From Legionella steigerwaltii (GTDB lineage: Bacteria; Pseudomonadota; Gammaproteobacteria; Legionellales; Legionellaceae): a stretch of DNA of 64,000 bases. The notes beneath the pieces were generated by a model. That model worked only from the letters and a program-made list of their open reading frames with translations, searched no databases and had not been told where the DNA came from. Made by a program: the position numbers and the translations under genes. Positions within the stretch are counted from its first letter, which is position 1, and the number at the start of each line of letters is the position of its first letter. The stretch spans positions 25,851 to 89,850 of the forward strand of contig NZ_LNYZ01000027.1 in the NCBI RefSeq assembly GCF_001468065.1. The letters run 5' to 3'. Positions 43,888 through 53,630 of the stretch are shown one piece after another.

Positions 43888-46800
43888 CGTACTCTCCCTG
43901 AGCCCAACAATCTGTGATAGTTCTTGGAAGCTTTGATACCTGGGCGAGATTGTGTTGTGCTACTCTTAAGTTTCTTTGCGCTGCAAAGTATTTTTCAATC
44001 TGCCACATGATGTCGCCGCCACCCTTGACGTAATAACTGACGCGAATTTTATCAATTTTGTGCGCTTGCAAAAATTTCGTATGTTCTGGAAAGCCCTCAG
44101 GATAAAAATCTTTTACACCGGTATTAAAATCCTGTAAAAATCGCAAAAATCCTTCATCTCCATGGTACTGAACTACTAATCTAGCGCCTGCGAAGTAAAT
44201 AGAAATTTCGGTAGGACCACAACTTTCCAATTTCCAATTAGGAATTAGTTGCTGAGAGGGGTAGTTATAATTTTCTAATGTATATTGTTTTTCCTTACAT
44301 TCCACGCGTAAAACCGTTTTATAAGGAAGAGTAGTGGCTTTTACATCTAAGTTTGTGGGTTGTGCATAAACCATTAAATCAACGGCTGAGCCCTCATCTT
44401 CCGGTTTTTGTTTCAGATGGCGTAGCGCGTCCATGTCTTCATTAATTTTCATTCCAGCTGTTAGTAATTGATAATACTGAGGCGTGAAGGGGAACTCATG
44501 ATTTAGAACATATCTGGGTAAGAAAGTGTTCCCTATTTGTTTGACGAAAGGAAGGGAATATTTGTCATGAAAAAGCCAAACCAGACCGCCTTTAGCAAAT
44601 AAAGTCTGATTCAATTCTTCGCCACTCAAAGCGATCGTGCGCAGATACACTTCATCGAGCCACTTCTGTTGTATAAAGCAAGAGGCAAAACGATTAGTAT
44701 AGTCAATGTAGTAATCCAACGGACCACGCATTAACATCCAAAAAGGATTAGAGGAATCAAGTTGATCAAAATGCTCCAGTGATCGTCTCATATCGACCAG
44801 GGCTTGATATGCTTGCATGACTACGGAAGACTGTCTATCTACTTCAATTTGGCTCAAATACAGTTCTCTAGCAGTCATATAAGCCTTAACTGCTTGTACG
44901 TAGGGTTCCTTATAAAGTTGTTTTAATAAATCACGGTATCTCATATAAGCCTTCACCGCGCTCACTTGGGTATTAAAATTTAATTTATTCGCAACGCTAG
45001 GAGGTCTGTTGTTCATGTTATTGGGACCAACAACGTTAGCGGGATTTTTATTATCAACGCTATTATTGTTCAACTGAGAAGGTCTCTCTTGGAGTTTTTT
45101 CATCCACTGAGAAACCAGGTCAGAAAGTTGCTTAAATTCGACTCCCTTATCGCTACTATGGCTATACACCATAAGATCGGAGAATTGAAGAACAAGCTGA
45201 ATCCAATGAGGTGTTGTAAAGGGCAGTTTACTTTGAAATTCGGACGCCAAATCTTGTAAATAGGCATTATAAGGACTACTGGGTTGCAGCATGTCATTAA
45301 AGGTTTGATCCCATTCATATTGGAAGGCAAGTGTCTTGGTCCCTTTATAAAAATTAAGTGAAAAATTTTTCCATACACTGAGTCGTGCTGCGGCATACCA
45401 CATTTCAAAACTACTTTTGGGGCCACTAATGTCGATATACAGAGGTAAGGCTTGATTAATTTGTAGCAGTAAAGACTGAATGGCTTCAAATCCTGCTTTG
45501 GTGTATGCAGGGACTATGAGATAATCTCTAACGATATTTGAGCCTATCCAGAAACTGTTTAAGCCAATTTCAGACACACCTTCTTGGGTATTAGCCCACT
45601 CAAGCAGCCAACGCAAATCCGATGACAAGATATGGGATTGATCAAGCCACAAAATTAACTTACCTGATTCGCCTCGTAGTTGCTCTGTGTTCGGATTCCA
45701 AATGACATAATCTTTGTATAGTGGACCAAAAGTATTAAGAAAACGTACGGGTAATTGGTTGTATCCCAAGTATCTTATTTGCGGGTCGGGCATTTGCATT
45801 AATGTGTTGGGACTGACACCGCTTATTATCTTTGCTTGGATTAAATTAATCCGACTTACCATATTTTGGACCAAATATGCTTTTTGCGTATCAGTTAAAC
45901 TACCGCCATGAGCAAGCATTTGCTCCATTCGATCATCAAGAAGCGTTAATATATATGCTTTAAAATTATCTACATATTGCTGACTATAATAAGCGTATAA
46001 TCGATTTAAACCTCCTCGATAAGGTAATACTTTAATTTGCAATTGATTTCTAAAGAGATCGAGTTGACTCATCAAAGCATGATAATCGCCAAACTGCAGT
46101 AAATTTTGTTCCAATTGATTGGAGAAGGATTCTTTTTTGGGTAAAGGCCTTATCAGTTCAACTAAACGATTGGAGGTCGCATTATAGACATAGATGAGAT
46201 AGCCTGCAGCAACCGCACCCACAAAATACCAGACACCTAAATGCTCCCATCTCCGTTTGTTTCTATGTTTAATTTCAGAGCCTAATAAGGACATAGGGCG
46301 TATCAGCGAGAGCTGAATTTGATCAATAAAATCATAGTAAAAAACGCTCTCTTCCGTGCCATTATTCTGATATTCGCCGAGCAAATAAACCCCGTGCAGC
46401 ACCGCGGGCTCAGTATAAGGTGACGAAGAAAAAAATAAATTGGTGAACCTGGAATAATTTTCTTTGAGTTTTTTCAAGGTCAATGGGAAATTAAATGCCG
46501 TCACGTCTATGGGTTTTTGCGTTTCATATAAAACAATATCAATGACTTCTTCAGCTCGATTGCTGATGTAATTGAGTGGTTCGGCTGAAGTGGAGTCCTT
46601 GAGTGGGTTAGCAACAATATAACCCATAGCTTGAGTCCATAAGCGATTAGGCATGAGTCCCACAAACTCTTGAAAACCATCTAATTCATTACATCGAGTG
46701 ATGCAAAACAGTACTTGTTGCCGATAACCCGTGAGGAGACTGACTTGATCAATACGATCTTTCAAGGTTCGTGCAAGATGAGCAATGTCTGATTTATCAC

Positions 46801-47410
46801 CACTTAAAAGCTTAGCGGCAGGCAGTTCAATGACTACTTGGTCTACGGGTGTAATTGCTTTTTTCTGACTCTTAATGTACTTAAGGAAATCCAGCCATTG
46901 TTTTTCTACTTGTTTTGAGGTGTTTGCTTCAAAAAGCTCTGCATCAACACACCATATAGCAAAATTATCGAGTACATAAACTTGATTACGCTGTAGCGCT
47001 TCATCTTCCGCATCACCCACCATAAAATGGGTATGTAGCTTCAATCCGTTTGAAATGAGAATGGTTGTTTTACCAAAATAAATTATCCAGGGCATTTGCC
47101 AGAAACGTTGTGCTCCACCGGCGATATGATTTGTTTCAATATAATCCAGTGCATTTTTTAAAGTGAGACGTAAACCTTCCGTCTCAATTTTTTCACCGGC
47201 TTCTTTGGCTTTCGCAGCTTTTCTTTTTTTATACCACTTCCGAATAGCCCATGTAATGCTGTCGAGAATTATGAATCCCAAGAGCATGCCCAAGAAAATA
47301 ACTATACCGACCCATATAGGATAATCGAGATGAAACGTTATAAAGGCGGCATAAGCTCCCAAAATAACGACAAGCAAGATCCAAAAAATGATATGTCCTA
47401 ATCGTCCCAT
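43880..47410 (-). CDS. tssM: T6SS membrane complex protein TssM (IcmF family)
   Basis: About 1176 residues. TssM spans the inner membrane and forms the trans-envelope channel with TssJ and TssL. Two N-terminal membrane segments lie in IIFWILLVVILGAYAAFITF and IWVGIVIFLGMLLGFIILD; a third is near WYFVGAVAAGYLIYVY. The cytoplasmic domain starts PWIIYFGKTTILISNGLKL, where the usual GxxGxGK P-loop is shortened to FGKTT. The periplasmic part is long, and the C-terminal beta domain includes RLVVQYHGDEGFLRFLQDF. ATG 47410 with GAGAG upstream is preferred; the frame extends to 47458 inside a family B repeat. Confidence 0.93.
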   Translation of the reverse strand: MGRLGHIIFWILLVVILGAYAAFITFHLDYPIWVGIVIFLGMLLGFIILDSITWAIRKWYKKRKAAKAKEAGEKIETEGLRLTLKNALDYIETNHIAGGAQRFWQMPWIIYFGKTTILISNGLKLHTHFMVGDAEDEALQRNQVYVLDNFAIWCVDAELFEANTSKQVEKQWLDFLKYIKSQKKAITPVDQVVIELPAAKLLSGDKSDIAHLARTLKDRIDQVSLLTGYRQQVLFCITRCNELDGFQEFVGLMPNRLWTQAMGYIVANPLKDSTSAEPLNYISNRAEEVIDIVLYETQKPIDVTAFNFPLTLKKLKENYSRFTNLFFSSSPYTEPAVLHGVYLLGEYQNNGTEESVFYYDFIDQIQLSLIRPMSLLGSEIKHRNKRRWEHLGVWYFVGAVAAGYLIYVYNATSNRLVELIRPLPKKESFSNQLEQNLLQFGDYHALMSQLDLFRNQLQIKVLPYRGGLNRLYAYYSQQYVDNFKAYILTLLDDRMEQMLAHGGSLTDTQKAYLVQNMVSRINLIQAKIISGVSPNTLMQMPDPQIRYLGYNQLPVRFLNTFGPLYKDYVIWNPNTEQLRGESGKLILWLDQSHILSSDLRWLLEWANTQEGVSEIGLNSFWIGSNIVRDYLIVPAYTKAGFEAIQSLLLQINQALPLYIDISGPKSSFEMWYAAARLSVWKNFSLNFYKGTKTLAFQYEWDQTFNDMLQPSSPYNAYLQDLASEFQSKLPFTTPHWIQLVLQFSDLMVYSHSSDKGVEFKQLSDLVSQWMKKLQERPSQLNNNSVDNKNPANVVGPNNMNNRPPSVANKLNFNTQVSAVKAYMRYRDLLKQLYKEPYVQAVKAYMTARELYLSQIEVDRQSSVVMQAYQALVDMRRSLEHFDQLDSSNPFWMLMRGPLDYYIDYTNRFASCFIQQKWLDEVYLRTIALSGEELNQTLFAKGGLVWLFHDKYSLPFVKQIGNTFLPRYVLNHEFPFTPQYYQLLTAGMKINEDMDALRHLKQKPEDEGSAVDLMVYAQPTNLDVKATTLPYKTVLRVECKEKQYTLENYNYPSQQLIPNWKLESCGPTEISIYFAGARLVVQYHGDEGFLRFLQDFNTGVKDFYPEGFPEHTKFLQAHKIDKIRVSYYVKGGGDIMWQIEKYFAAQRNLRVAQHNLAQVSKLPRTITDCWAQGEYDV

Positions 47411-47425
47411 TTGACTCTCTTGCTT

Positions 47426-47810
47426 AGGTCCTGTTTCCATTTCTACTATCTTGGTCAAACTGCCCTGACTTTCTGTGCTCCATGCTCACATACCTTATGT
47501 ATGCTGCGCTTCGGTGCTCGAAAATCAAGTCATTTTGACTCAAGCTAGCGAAATAGCCCATTTCTATTATCTTGGTCAAACTGCCTGCTTTTCTGTGCCC
47601 CCATGCTTACATACTTTATGTATGCTGCGCTTCGGTACTCGAAAATCAAGTCATTTTGACTCAAGCTAGCGAAATGGCCCATTTCTATTATCTGGCCAAA
47701 CTGCTCTGATTTTCTGTGCCCCCATGCTTACATACTTTATGTATGCTGCGCTTCGGTACTCGAAAATCAAGTCATTTTGACTCAAGCTATGAAATGTAAA
47801 ACAGGCCCTA
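47426..47810. repeat. three tandem 121-bp family B units between tssL and tssM
   Basis: Units start at 47440, 47561 and 47682 and are 121 bases long. Each holds the core GCTTACATACTTTATGTATGCTGCGCTTCGG (first unit GCTCACATACC...) and arms CAAGTCATTTTGACTC. The outer ends AGGTCCTGTTTCCATTTC and the complement AAACAGGCCCT match the single family B copy at 28843. The first end lies in the 5' extension of the tssM frame. This interrupts the T6SS operon by 350 bases. Confidence 0.9.
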
Positions 47811-48467
47811 TTTAATTAAATGTAAATAATTAGTAACTGTATTATTAATTACAAAATAAAAAAAGAAATATATTATTAAAATCACTGGAATAGGTAACAA
47901 CCACCACAGAAAACTTCGATATTGATCTAATTTTGGAGGAGCAACTTGTAAATTATCATTTTTATAAGCCAAAGGGAATGCAACAAACTCCTCAGGATAG
48001 TTCGCCATATTAAACCCATGACTTAACTGTTCTAATGCAAAATTTTTATACTTTAGCAAATCAGGTTTATCAACCGGCTTATGATAAACCCCTTCAAATC
48101 CTAAAATCAAACATCGATAATAAATTCTAAATAAGTCATCTTGTTTACTGGGTATTTTGCTTAAGCGAGTAAAAAACTCTTCGCCGGCACTCGTCGTATT
48201 AAAATATTCAGCTTGTAACAATTTATCTTGCCACTGTCTAACACCTGCCCAATTTGATTTTTGTACTAACTCATCAATCCAGGCACAAACGGCAAATAAA
48301 GCTGAATTTAAATTATGTTTATCAACCTCATGTTCTTTCGTTTTAATTTCAGCAATTAAAGAAGTTATTTTGCTTCTGAATTCATCGTAATTAACGGTCG
48401 CAAACTGATTTGCATTTAAATCCCAAGTGTATTTAAATAAATCATAAAAAATAGTTTGCAGATTCAC
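47808..48467 (-). CDS. tssL: T6SS membrane complex protein TssL (DotU family)
   Basis: 219 residues. TssL anchors the T6SS membrane complex with TssM and contacts the baseplate. The DotU-type cytoplasmic domain is clear: ALFAVCAWIDELVQKSNWAG, QDKLLQAEYFNTTSAGEEFF and IYYRCLILGFEGVYHKPVD. One C-terminal membrane segment (FLWWLLPIPVILIIYFFFYF) ends the protein; no peptidoglycan-binding domain follows. The GTG start has AGGAGG and its ribosome site overlaps the tssK stop. Confidence 0.93.
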   Translation of the reverse strand: MNLQTIFYDLFKYTWDLNANQFATVNYDEFRSKITSLIAEIKTKEHEVDKHNLNSALFAVCAWIDELVQKSNWAGVRQWQDKLLQAEYFNTTSAGEEFFTRLSKIPSKQDDLFRIYYRCLILGFEGVYHKPVDKPDLLKYKNFALEQLSHGFNMANYPEEFVAFPLAYKNDNLQVAPPKLDQYRSFLWWLLPIPVILIIYFFFYFVINNTVTNYLHLIK

Positions 48468-48468
48468 T

Positions 48469-49857
48469 TTATCCTCCTACAGCGACAACATCGATCAATA
48501 TGTCTACTGGTGTTTTTCCTAGATAAAATGCAACCTTTCTTTCCATCTCGATTTTGGACCACATTACTGATTTATGGTCAATATGATAATAAAGACAGTT
48601 AGCTCCTTTAGGTACACCTTCAGGGGCCGTGAGAAGTCTGGAGATAGGCGCTCCGGGTAATGCAAAATCTATATAATTTTCAATTTCTGAATGAGCACAT
48701 AACTTACCGAAATCTTTAATCATCTCAGCAACTTCTTCTTGATCATTTCGTGCATAAATAACCAAGAAATAATTTCTATCTTTTTGGATAAAATTGTTAC
48801 CAAGATCTGCGTAATAATGAGTCTTCTCTTTAACCATTCGACGAATGCGATCCGGATCTGCGGAAATAATCGTTAATAATTTTGTGACAAATGCTTCGAT
48901 TAGCTTAAAACTTTTGCTCAGGTCACTATGATCGTAAACAGGTATTGCTGAAATAGTTCCACTACCCCCCTCAAAAAAATTAATTTCAGTTGAGTAAAAA
49001 CTTAATTCGCCGATCAAACGTTGTAAAAGACCATATATTTCCCAAGGATGGACGATTTTGGCATTGAGGCAATGCCCCATTATGGCAACATTTTGTAATA
49101 ATGATCGGAGTGAAAATAAACGCGCAAAATTGCTGTCATCTATATGAGTGCTGTACGTATCAAGCGGCTTTTTAAATTTCTCTAATTTGCTCGTCGTCCT
49201 AACTAAATCATTCTGAATTCGGTTCAGCAATGAATTTAAATTTTTGTGTGCGCTAATACTGACACAAGAAGGATAAAAATCAGGAGCATAATACATTTCG
49301 TCATTAGTCCGTCGTAATTCGGCTACCTGGATAATGGAATAATTGTGCGTATTTTCAATTTCGAATTCCCAGAATAACTTGACAACATAAAACAAGGATC
49401 GCAAATGCGCTTGTGCTCCTTGATGATAATAATCTGGAAGCTCATCACCTGCATTGCAACTTATATAACGCGTACCCACGCTATTTAAATTTTCTAGACT
49501 CTCAACAGTGGTTACATTCGCTACATTTTTCGAAAGTTCTTTAACACCAATGTATACTTTCAGTGAATTCGTGTTCTCTGGCCAATCCGACTTAAATGAT
49601 CGGGGTAAAAATTTGGCATTCACATCCACCTCAACAAACTCACCGCTGGGTAAAAAAAATGCCATTTTTTCTACATCAAAAATACCGCTTTTAAACGATT
49701 TATCATTCACTTCCAATTCAGTAAATCCCCAAAAGTATGGGGTGATGTAGCGTAAAAATTGTGAGTGAACATAATGCTGATTCAGCTCAGTATATTGAAA
49801 ATGCTGAGGTTGTAAAAAAAGTCCATGTTCCCAATCAATCGGCGTATTCCAAATCAT
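48469..49857 (-). CDS. tssK: T6SS baseplate protein TssK
   Basis: 462 residues. TssK is the trimeric baseplate adaptor linking the wedges to the TssLM membrane complex. The N-terminus carries the family hallmark WEHGLFLQPQHFQ; further matches are HPWEIYGLLQRLIGELSFY and a C-terminal GANCLYYHIDHKSVMWSKIE. The length is typical. The start follows the tssJ stop by two bases, with GGATAA as a modest ribosome site. Confidence 0.95.
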   Translation of the reverse strand: MIWNTPIDWEHGLFLQPQHFQYTELNQHYVHSQFLRYITPYFWGFTELEVNDKSFKSGIFDVEKMAFFLPSGEFVEVDVNAKFLPRSFKSDWPENTNSLKVYIGVKELSKNVANVTTVESLENLNSVGTRYISCNAGDELPDYYHQGAQAHLRSLFYVVKLFWEFEIENTHNYSIIQVAELRRTNDEMYYAPDFYPSCVSISAHKNLNSLLNRIQNDLVRTTSKLEKFKKPLDTYSTHIDDSNFARLFSLRSLLQNVAIMGHCLNAKIVHPWEIYGLLQRLIGELSFYSTEINFFEGGSGTISAIPVYDHSDLSKSFKLIEAFVTKLLTIISADPDRIRRMVKEKTHYYADLGNNFIQKDRNYFLVIYARNDQEEVAEMIKDFGKLCAHSEIENYIDFALPGAPISRLLTAPEGVPKGANCLYYHIDHKSVMWSKIEMERKVAFYLGKTPVDILIDVVAVGG

Positions 49858-49859
49858 AT

Positions 49860-50501
49860 TTATTTATCCCAATATTTTTTTAAGGACACACGATTCCTTG
49901 TTTTCGTGATTATAGACGCTTTTGTAGAACTTTCAGTGTAGTTAATAGCTCGGGATCCAAATTCAAGATAAATACCAAGTCGTCCCATCTGTCTTGTTTT
50001 TTTCCAAAATGTAAGTGGATTCCATTTATTAAATACTGGAACTTCATAGATACGCACTACCCCAGCAGCTGTTAGATTGTAATATCCAGCGACAACAAGA
50101 ACTTTTTTTGTTTCTGCCATACGTGCAATTGTAAAGGTTTGGGTCATTCCAGGTGCGATAAAAAAAGTTTGAATATGTACTTTTTTATTTGTTTGAGTGA
50201 GGTTATCCGCTTCGGTATCCGCATCAAGCAATTGACTAATTCCTTCGGCAGTTACGATTTTGTTTTGCACATCTTCTAATTTTTCTACCTGAACTACAGA
50301 GAACTTTAAAGTATGTTTTTTATGGTCATATAGATTTAAGTCTTTGCTGGCTACCGCCCGAATAAGGATCGCATTATCTTGGTAGCTGCTTGCTAATTGG
50401 GGTTCAGTCTGCTTCCCACCCGTTGTGCAGCCACCCATAATGAGCATTAAGAGACAAAATATTATTCTTAGCATGGCTTTAATTTTATTATCCTTAAACA
50501 T
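49860..50501 (-). CDS. tssJ: T6SS outer membrane lipoprotein TssJ
   Basis: 213 residues. TssJ is the outer membrane lipoprotein that caps the membrane complex. A hydrophobic signal (LRIIFCLLMLIMGGC) ends in a lipobox-like MGGC; acylation at Cys25 is expected. The mature part has the transthyretin-like beta sandwich pattern (ILIRAVASKDLNLYDHKKHT, FFIAPGMTQTFTIARMAETK, VLVVAGYYNL). It is longer at the C-terminus than many TssJ. ATG 50501 and ATG 50474 are both possible starts. A 292-base gap separates it from tssG. Confidence 0.85.
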   Translation of the reverse strand: MFKDNKIKAMLRIIFCLLMLIMGGCTTGGKQTEPQLASSYQDNAILIRAVASKDLNLYDHKKHTLKFSVVQVEKLEDVQNKIVTAEGISQLLDADTEADNLTQTNKKVHIQTFFIAPGMTQTFTIARMAETKKVLVVAGYYNLTAAGVVRIYEVPVFNKWNPLTFWKKTRQMGRLGIYLEFGSRAINYTESSTKASIITKTRNRVSLKKYWDK

Positions 50502-50793
50502 GAGCGTTAATCAGGGGCTTTTGATCATTCATCGTTCTGCCCACGCCTTGTGGCGTGTTTCTGAAAAATCCCCATAAACTTTTTTACGCTACATACCACG
50601 CATAAAGGTGAAATGTAGTCCTTCTAAGGAAATGAATATTTATTCCCATGGTATCAGAACCTTTAAGGAAAACAATAGAAACCCTAGTGCATAACCTCTC
50701 TAACGTCTAAAATAGCCTTAATCCCGGATTACGACTTCGTCTAATCTGGGCAACACGTCCTTAAGCGATGCCATTACGTGACCGCTTATTACA
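50502..50793. other. non-coding gap inside the T6SS cluster
   Basis: No gene fits here. The stretch holds a small hairpin CACGCC-TTGT-GGCGTG (50542-50557) and a degraded palindrome with CCCGGATTACG and CTAATCTGGG arms (50723-50750) like the inner core of family A. It may carry a promoter for tssJKLMA, but no clear -10/-35 pair was seen. Confidence 0.45.
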
Positions 50794-51786
50794 TTACTTT
50801 AACCAATACCGTACTTTAAACATCTCAATATCTTTCTGTGGGGATAACCAACTGACAACGCCTAAAATACTCGTTGTCTCGCAGGCTAATCGTATCGGCT
50901 TGAAACAACCTTTGTCTAAAATAACTTCAATAAAATAGGAGAAGGGTTCTTTTACGTAAAGTTGGAGTAGTAATTTTAATCGATTTATATTTTCAGTATT
51001 TGCTAAAAATGTAGGAAATACATCAGCACCTAGAGGGCCTATAGAAATTAATAAACTATTACTATTCGATTTAAATTGGCTTCCTAGGTATGCAGTTCTG
51101 CTTAAGTGATGATTCGCTTTACCCAAAAGGCAATATTGCTCTTCGGGTATATCTTGTATTGATCGAAAAAATGAATGGACATCAATCGGTACTTTGAAAT
51201 AATCATTTAAAAAACTTTTTAGACTCCAAATGGATTTACTGTCAGAAACCCAGTGGCTGGAATAGCGCAGCAAGCAACTGTAATTAGGTATTTTATTTCG
51301 CAGCTCTTTTCCCGCTAATCCGATAAACCCATAAAGGGCTTCTCTATAAGTGGCATCATGATGTTCTGCAAATTGCTCAAATATTCTATTTTTCGACCAT
51401 GCTTGAAAAAGTATCTTATAAAGTCGCTTATGAAAGATATCGAGCAAACATTTCACTTCATCTGAATCCAGATCATTATCTTGGATAAGTTGTTCCGTAT
51501 AAAAAGTTGGCAGCGGAGAGGTTGTCCCATATAAACTAAAAAAAGTAGCGATTAGGGTAAACTGGTTCGTTTCACTATGGCGTTTAATCTCATGAATATC
51601 GGTTTCCGGAAAGGCCAAGCTCAATAAAGGAATGATATCTAATTTTCCTTTTAATCCGCCGTGTTTTGCTTCATAGGTTAAGAGATGGCCAATCAAACGA
51701 ATTGCTTGATAAAAATTAAAACTTTTAGGTTGAGTTAATAACTTTTCTAAGATATTAAGCTCGGATTGTTCAACCTCGGTTGCCAT
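50794..51786 (-). CDS. tssG: T6SS baseplate protein TssG
   Basis: About 330 residues. TssG joins TssF, TssE and TssK in the baseplate wedge. The N-terminal NFYQAIRLIGHL motif (usual form FFQAVRLLE) is followed by PLLSLAFPETDIHEIKRH, and ATFFSLYGTTSPLPTFYTEQ is diagnostic (usual form FxGLxGPxGxLPxHYTE). The ATG at 51786 fits AGAGG better than ATG 51792. The start overlaps tssF by 40 bases, so translation is coupled. Confidence 0.92.
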   Translation of the reverse strand: MATEVEQSELNILEKLLTQPKSFNFYQAIRLIGHLLTYEAKHGGLKGKLDIIPLLSLAFPETDIHEIKRHSETNQFTLIATFFSLYGTTSPLPTFYTEQLIQDNDLDSDEVKCLLDIFHKRLYKILFQAWSKNRIFEQFAEHHDATYREALYGFIGLAGKELRNKIPNYSCLLRYSSHWVSDSKSIWSLKSFLNDYFKVPIDVHSFFRSIQDIPEEQYCLLGKANHHLSRTAYLGSQFKSNSNSLLISIGPLGADVFPTFLANTENINRLKLLLQLYVKEPFSYFIEVILDKGCFKPIRLACETTSILGVVSWLSPQKDIEMFKVRYWLK

Positions 51787-53471
51787 TTCCATACCTCTTT
51801 AGTTCTAGCATTTTGTAAATGTAATAGAGTAAATGTATTGATTGGTGCATTGAATCCAAAAAAAACATCCATCACGCAGCCAAATAAATACATATCTCCA
51901 ATGCATTTAAAGCAATCAGGGTCACAAATTAGAGTAATATGAGATCCTGCGATCATTTCTCCATAATAGAGACGACGTGCTTTATTGACAATTATATTTT
52001 CAATACCTCTTACTCTACTCATATTCAGTTGGTAATTTTCTCCTTTTTCATAGAGATATAAGTTGAAAATATGTCTGAGGCGATCTTTATCCAATATTTG
52101 CAGCAAATTCAATGCTAACAATGACTGAAAATTCCATATTAAAGCTCGGTCATAGGTTGGGACTAAAAAAGAGGATGGAGGGATAAGATTCGTATAAGCC
52201 AAATTTTCAGGTGAGGTGTCAGTGGGTAAAGTAATATCTCCTTTATCTAAGAGCCTGGGTAAAGCACCATTACTACACACGAGCTCTATAGATAAAGTTT
52301 CATCAACAGGAAACTCTTTATTAAAATCATAAAAGAAACTAATGTAGGTATTTCGGCCAGGCCCAGTAACTGAGGGTCTATGATGATAGGTGTATTTATA
52401 GTTTAAATTGAGTTCTTGGTTAAAATTTAATAAATGATCGTAGTCGATGCGTTTTCTTTCTTGTTGGCGATACCCTGTAACTTTTTTTACATCATATACG
52501 GCATAGTTTTCACCCAAATCATTGTTAGGAATAATTTGATAGTCTGGTTGTTTATGATCGAGAAAAATAGGTTCAGCGTAATGATCAAATAAATTAATTA
52601 TTGGAACGGCGTGCAGTACCAATTGTAAATTATCTAGACCATTCATCCATTGAGGAATCTCTTCCAATTCAAAATTGATTTTAAAATCAAATCCATCCGT
52701 ATTGCGGTTCCATTTTTCTAAACCATCTAAACGTAGAAATAGAAACTTATAGGGTTGATGGAGATACTCATATAAAACTCTATGAGGATGATGCACGTTA
52801 GAGGCGAGTGGGTATAAAACCTCTTCATTATCAAAACCACATGGTTGTAAATATTCTGGAGATAAAACCAGCCTTTCTTCACCTTGTGCTTCAATTGTAA
52901 TTCTACTGACATATCGTTGCAGTAGATAAAAGGTATTGCAAGCATCTTGCAAACTTTGATTAATAAAAAAGCGCAATGAGGAGGCTTGCCAATTTTTTAA
53001 TGTGATGCCGCAAAGATGGCAATTGATTTCGAGTTGACTCACACCACTAATTGAATCTTGGAAATTAATATCAGTAATAGTAACTGGTTCTACTATGAGG
53101 GGGACTGTCGTACGAAATAGGCATTTAATCTCATTAATAGGAATAGAGGCTAATTCCGTTCCTTTAGGGACGAACAGAGCCTCGCTTAAGTTACTTTTAG
53201 GAATAAACTGAATGACCGATGTACTGGGCACTGGTTTGGAATAGAGCGTAAAAAATAATTGGGTTAAATCATCCACCATTCCAGGTAATTTTTCATCAAT
53301 TACCATCTGCACCTGGCTCGTCAGAAACGCAACTCCTTCTAACAAACGCTCGATGTCAGGATCGGTGCTTTGCTCCCTTAACAAAGGTGCGATTGCAGGA
53401 TAATGCTCCGCATACTCTCGCGCTAGTTTTCGTATTTTATTTAATTCATTCTGGTAATAATCAATTATCAT
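51747..53471 (-). CDS. tssF: T6SS baseplate protein TssF
   Basis: 574 residues. TssF is the main wedge protein of the baseplate. The N-terminal YYQNELNKIRKLAREYAEHYPAIAPLLREQ... signature is evident in pieces (YQNELNKIRKLAREYAEHYP; STDPDIERLLEGVAFLTSQV; LFFTLYSKPVPSTSVIQFIP). The C-terminal end has GSHITLICDPDCFKCIGDMY and LFGCVMDVFFGFNAPINTFT, as in other TssF. AAGGTAG precedes the ATG. A family A repeat sits directly upstream, between tssF and tssE. Confidence 0.94.
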   Translation of the reverse strand: MIIDYYQNELNKIRKLAREYAEHYPAIAPLLREQSTDPDIERLLEGVAFLTSQVQMVIDEKLPGMVDDLTQLFFTLYSKPVPSTSVIQFIPKSNLSEALFVPKGTELASIPINEIKCLFRTTVPLIVEPVTITDINFQDSISGVSQLEINCHLCGITLKNWQASSLRFFINQSLQDACNTFYLLQRYVSRITIEAQGEERLVLSPEYLQPCGFDNEEVLYPLASNVHHPHRVLYEYLHQPYKFLFLRLDGLEKWNRNTDGFDFKINFELEEIPQWMNGLDNLQLVLHAVPIINLFDHYAEPIFLDHKQPDYQIIPNNDLGENYAVYDVKKVTGYRQQERKRIDYDHLLNFNQELNLNYKYTYHHRPSVTGPGRNTYISFFYDFNKEFPVDETLSIELVCSNGALPRLLDKGDITLPTDTSPENLAYTNLIPPSSFLVPTYDRALIWNFQSLLALNLLQILDKDRLRHIFNLYLYEKGENYQLNMSRVRGIENIIVNKARRLYYGEMIAGSHITLICDPDCFKCIGDMYLFGCVMDVFFGFNAPINTFTLLHLQNARTKEVWKWQPRLNNPSLIS

Positions 53472-53508
53472 ATTTCTACCTTAGAGCCCCGTTCAATGTC
53501 TCTTATCT

Positions 53509-53566
53509 TGTAGCCTGGGTGCAGCGCAGCGGAACCCGGGTTGCGGCTTTGCCTTCACCCAGGCTA
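53509..53566. repeat. family A palindromic repeat, copy 7 (inside the T6SS operon)
   Basis: 58 bp with ends TGTAGCCTGGGTGCAGCGCA and CACCCAGGCTAC and core GGAACCCGGGTTGCGG. It lies in the 159-base gap between tssE and tssF, so it must be transcribed through if the operon is one unit. Confidence 0.85.
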
Positions 53567-53630
53567 CGATGTTACGTGCAATTACGTGTTTTCAGCCTTA
53601 AGCGAAAAGACTTTAAACTGACTCTCAGAG

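Noticed and set aside
45100-45489. A 129-residue minus-strand frame within tssM
   Set aside because: It is an alternative frame inside tssM with no ribosome site or recognisable content.
47426-47810. CRISPR-like or coding content in the tandem 121-bp units
   Set aside because: Units abut directly without unique spacers, and short frames crossing them merely translate the palindromes.
43880-48467. IcmF and DotU homologues taken as part of the Dot/Icm type IVB system
   Set aside because: They are embedded among tssA, tssK, tssJ and the sheath and baseplate genes, and no other dot/icm gene is nearby, so they are the T6SS TssM and TssL.
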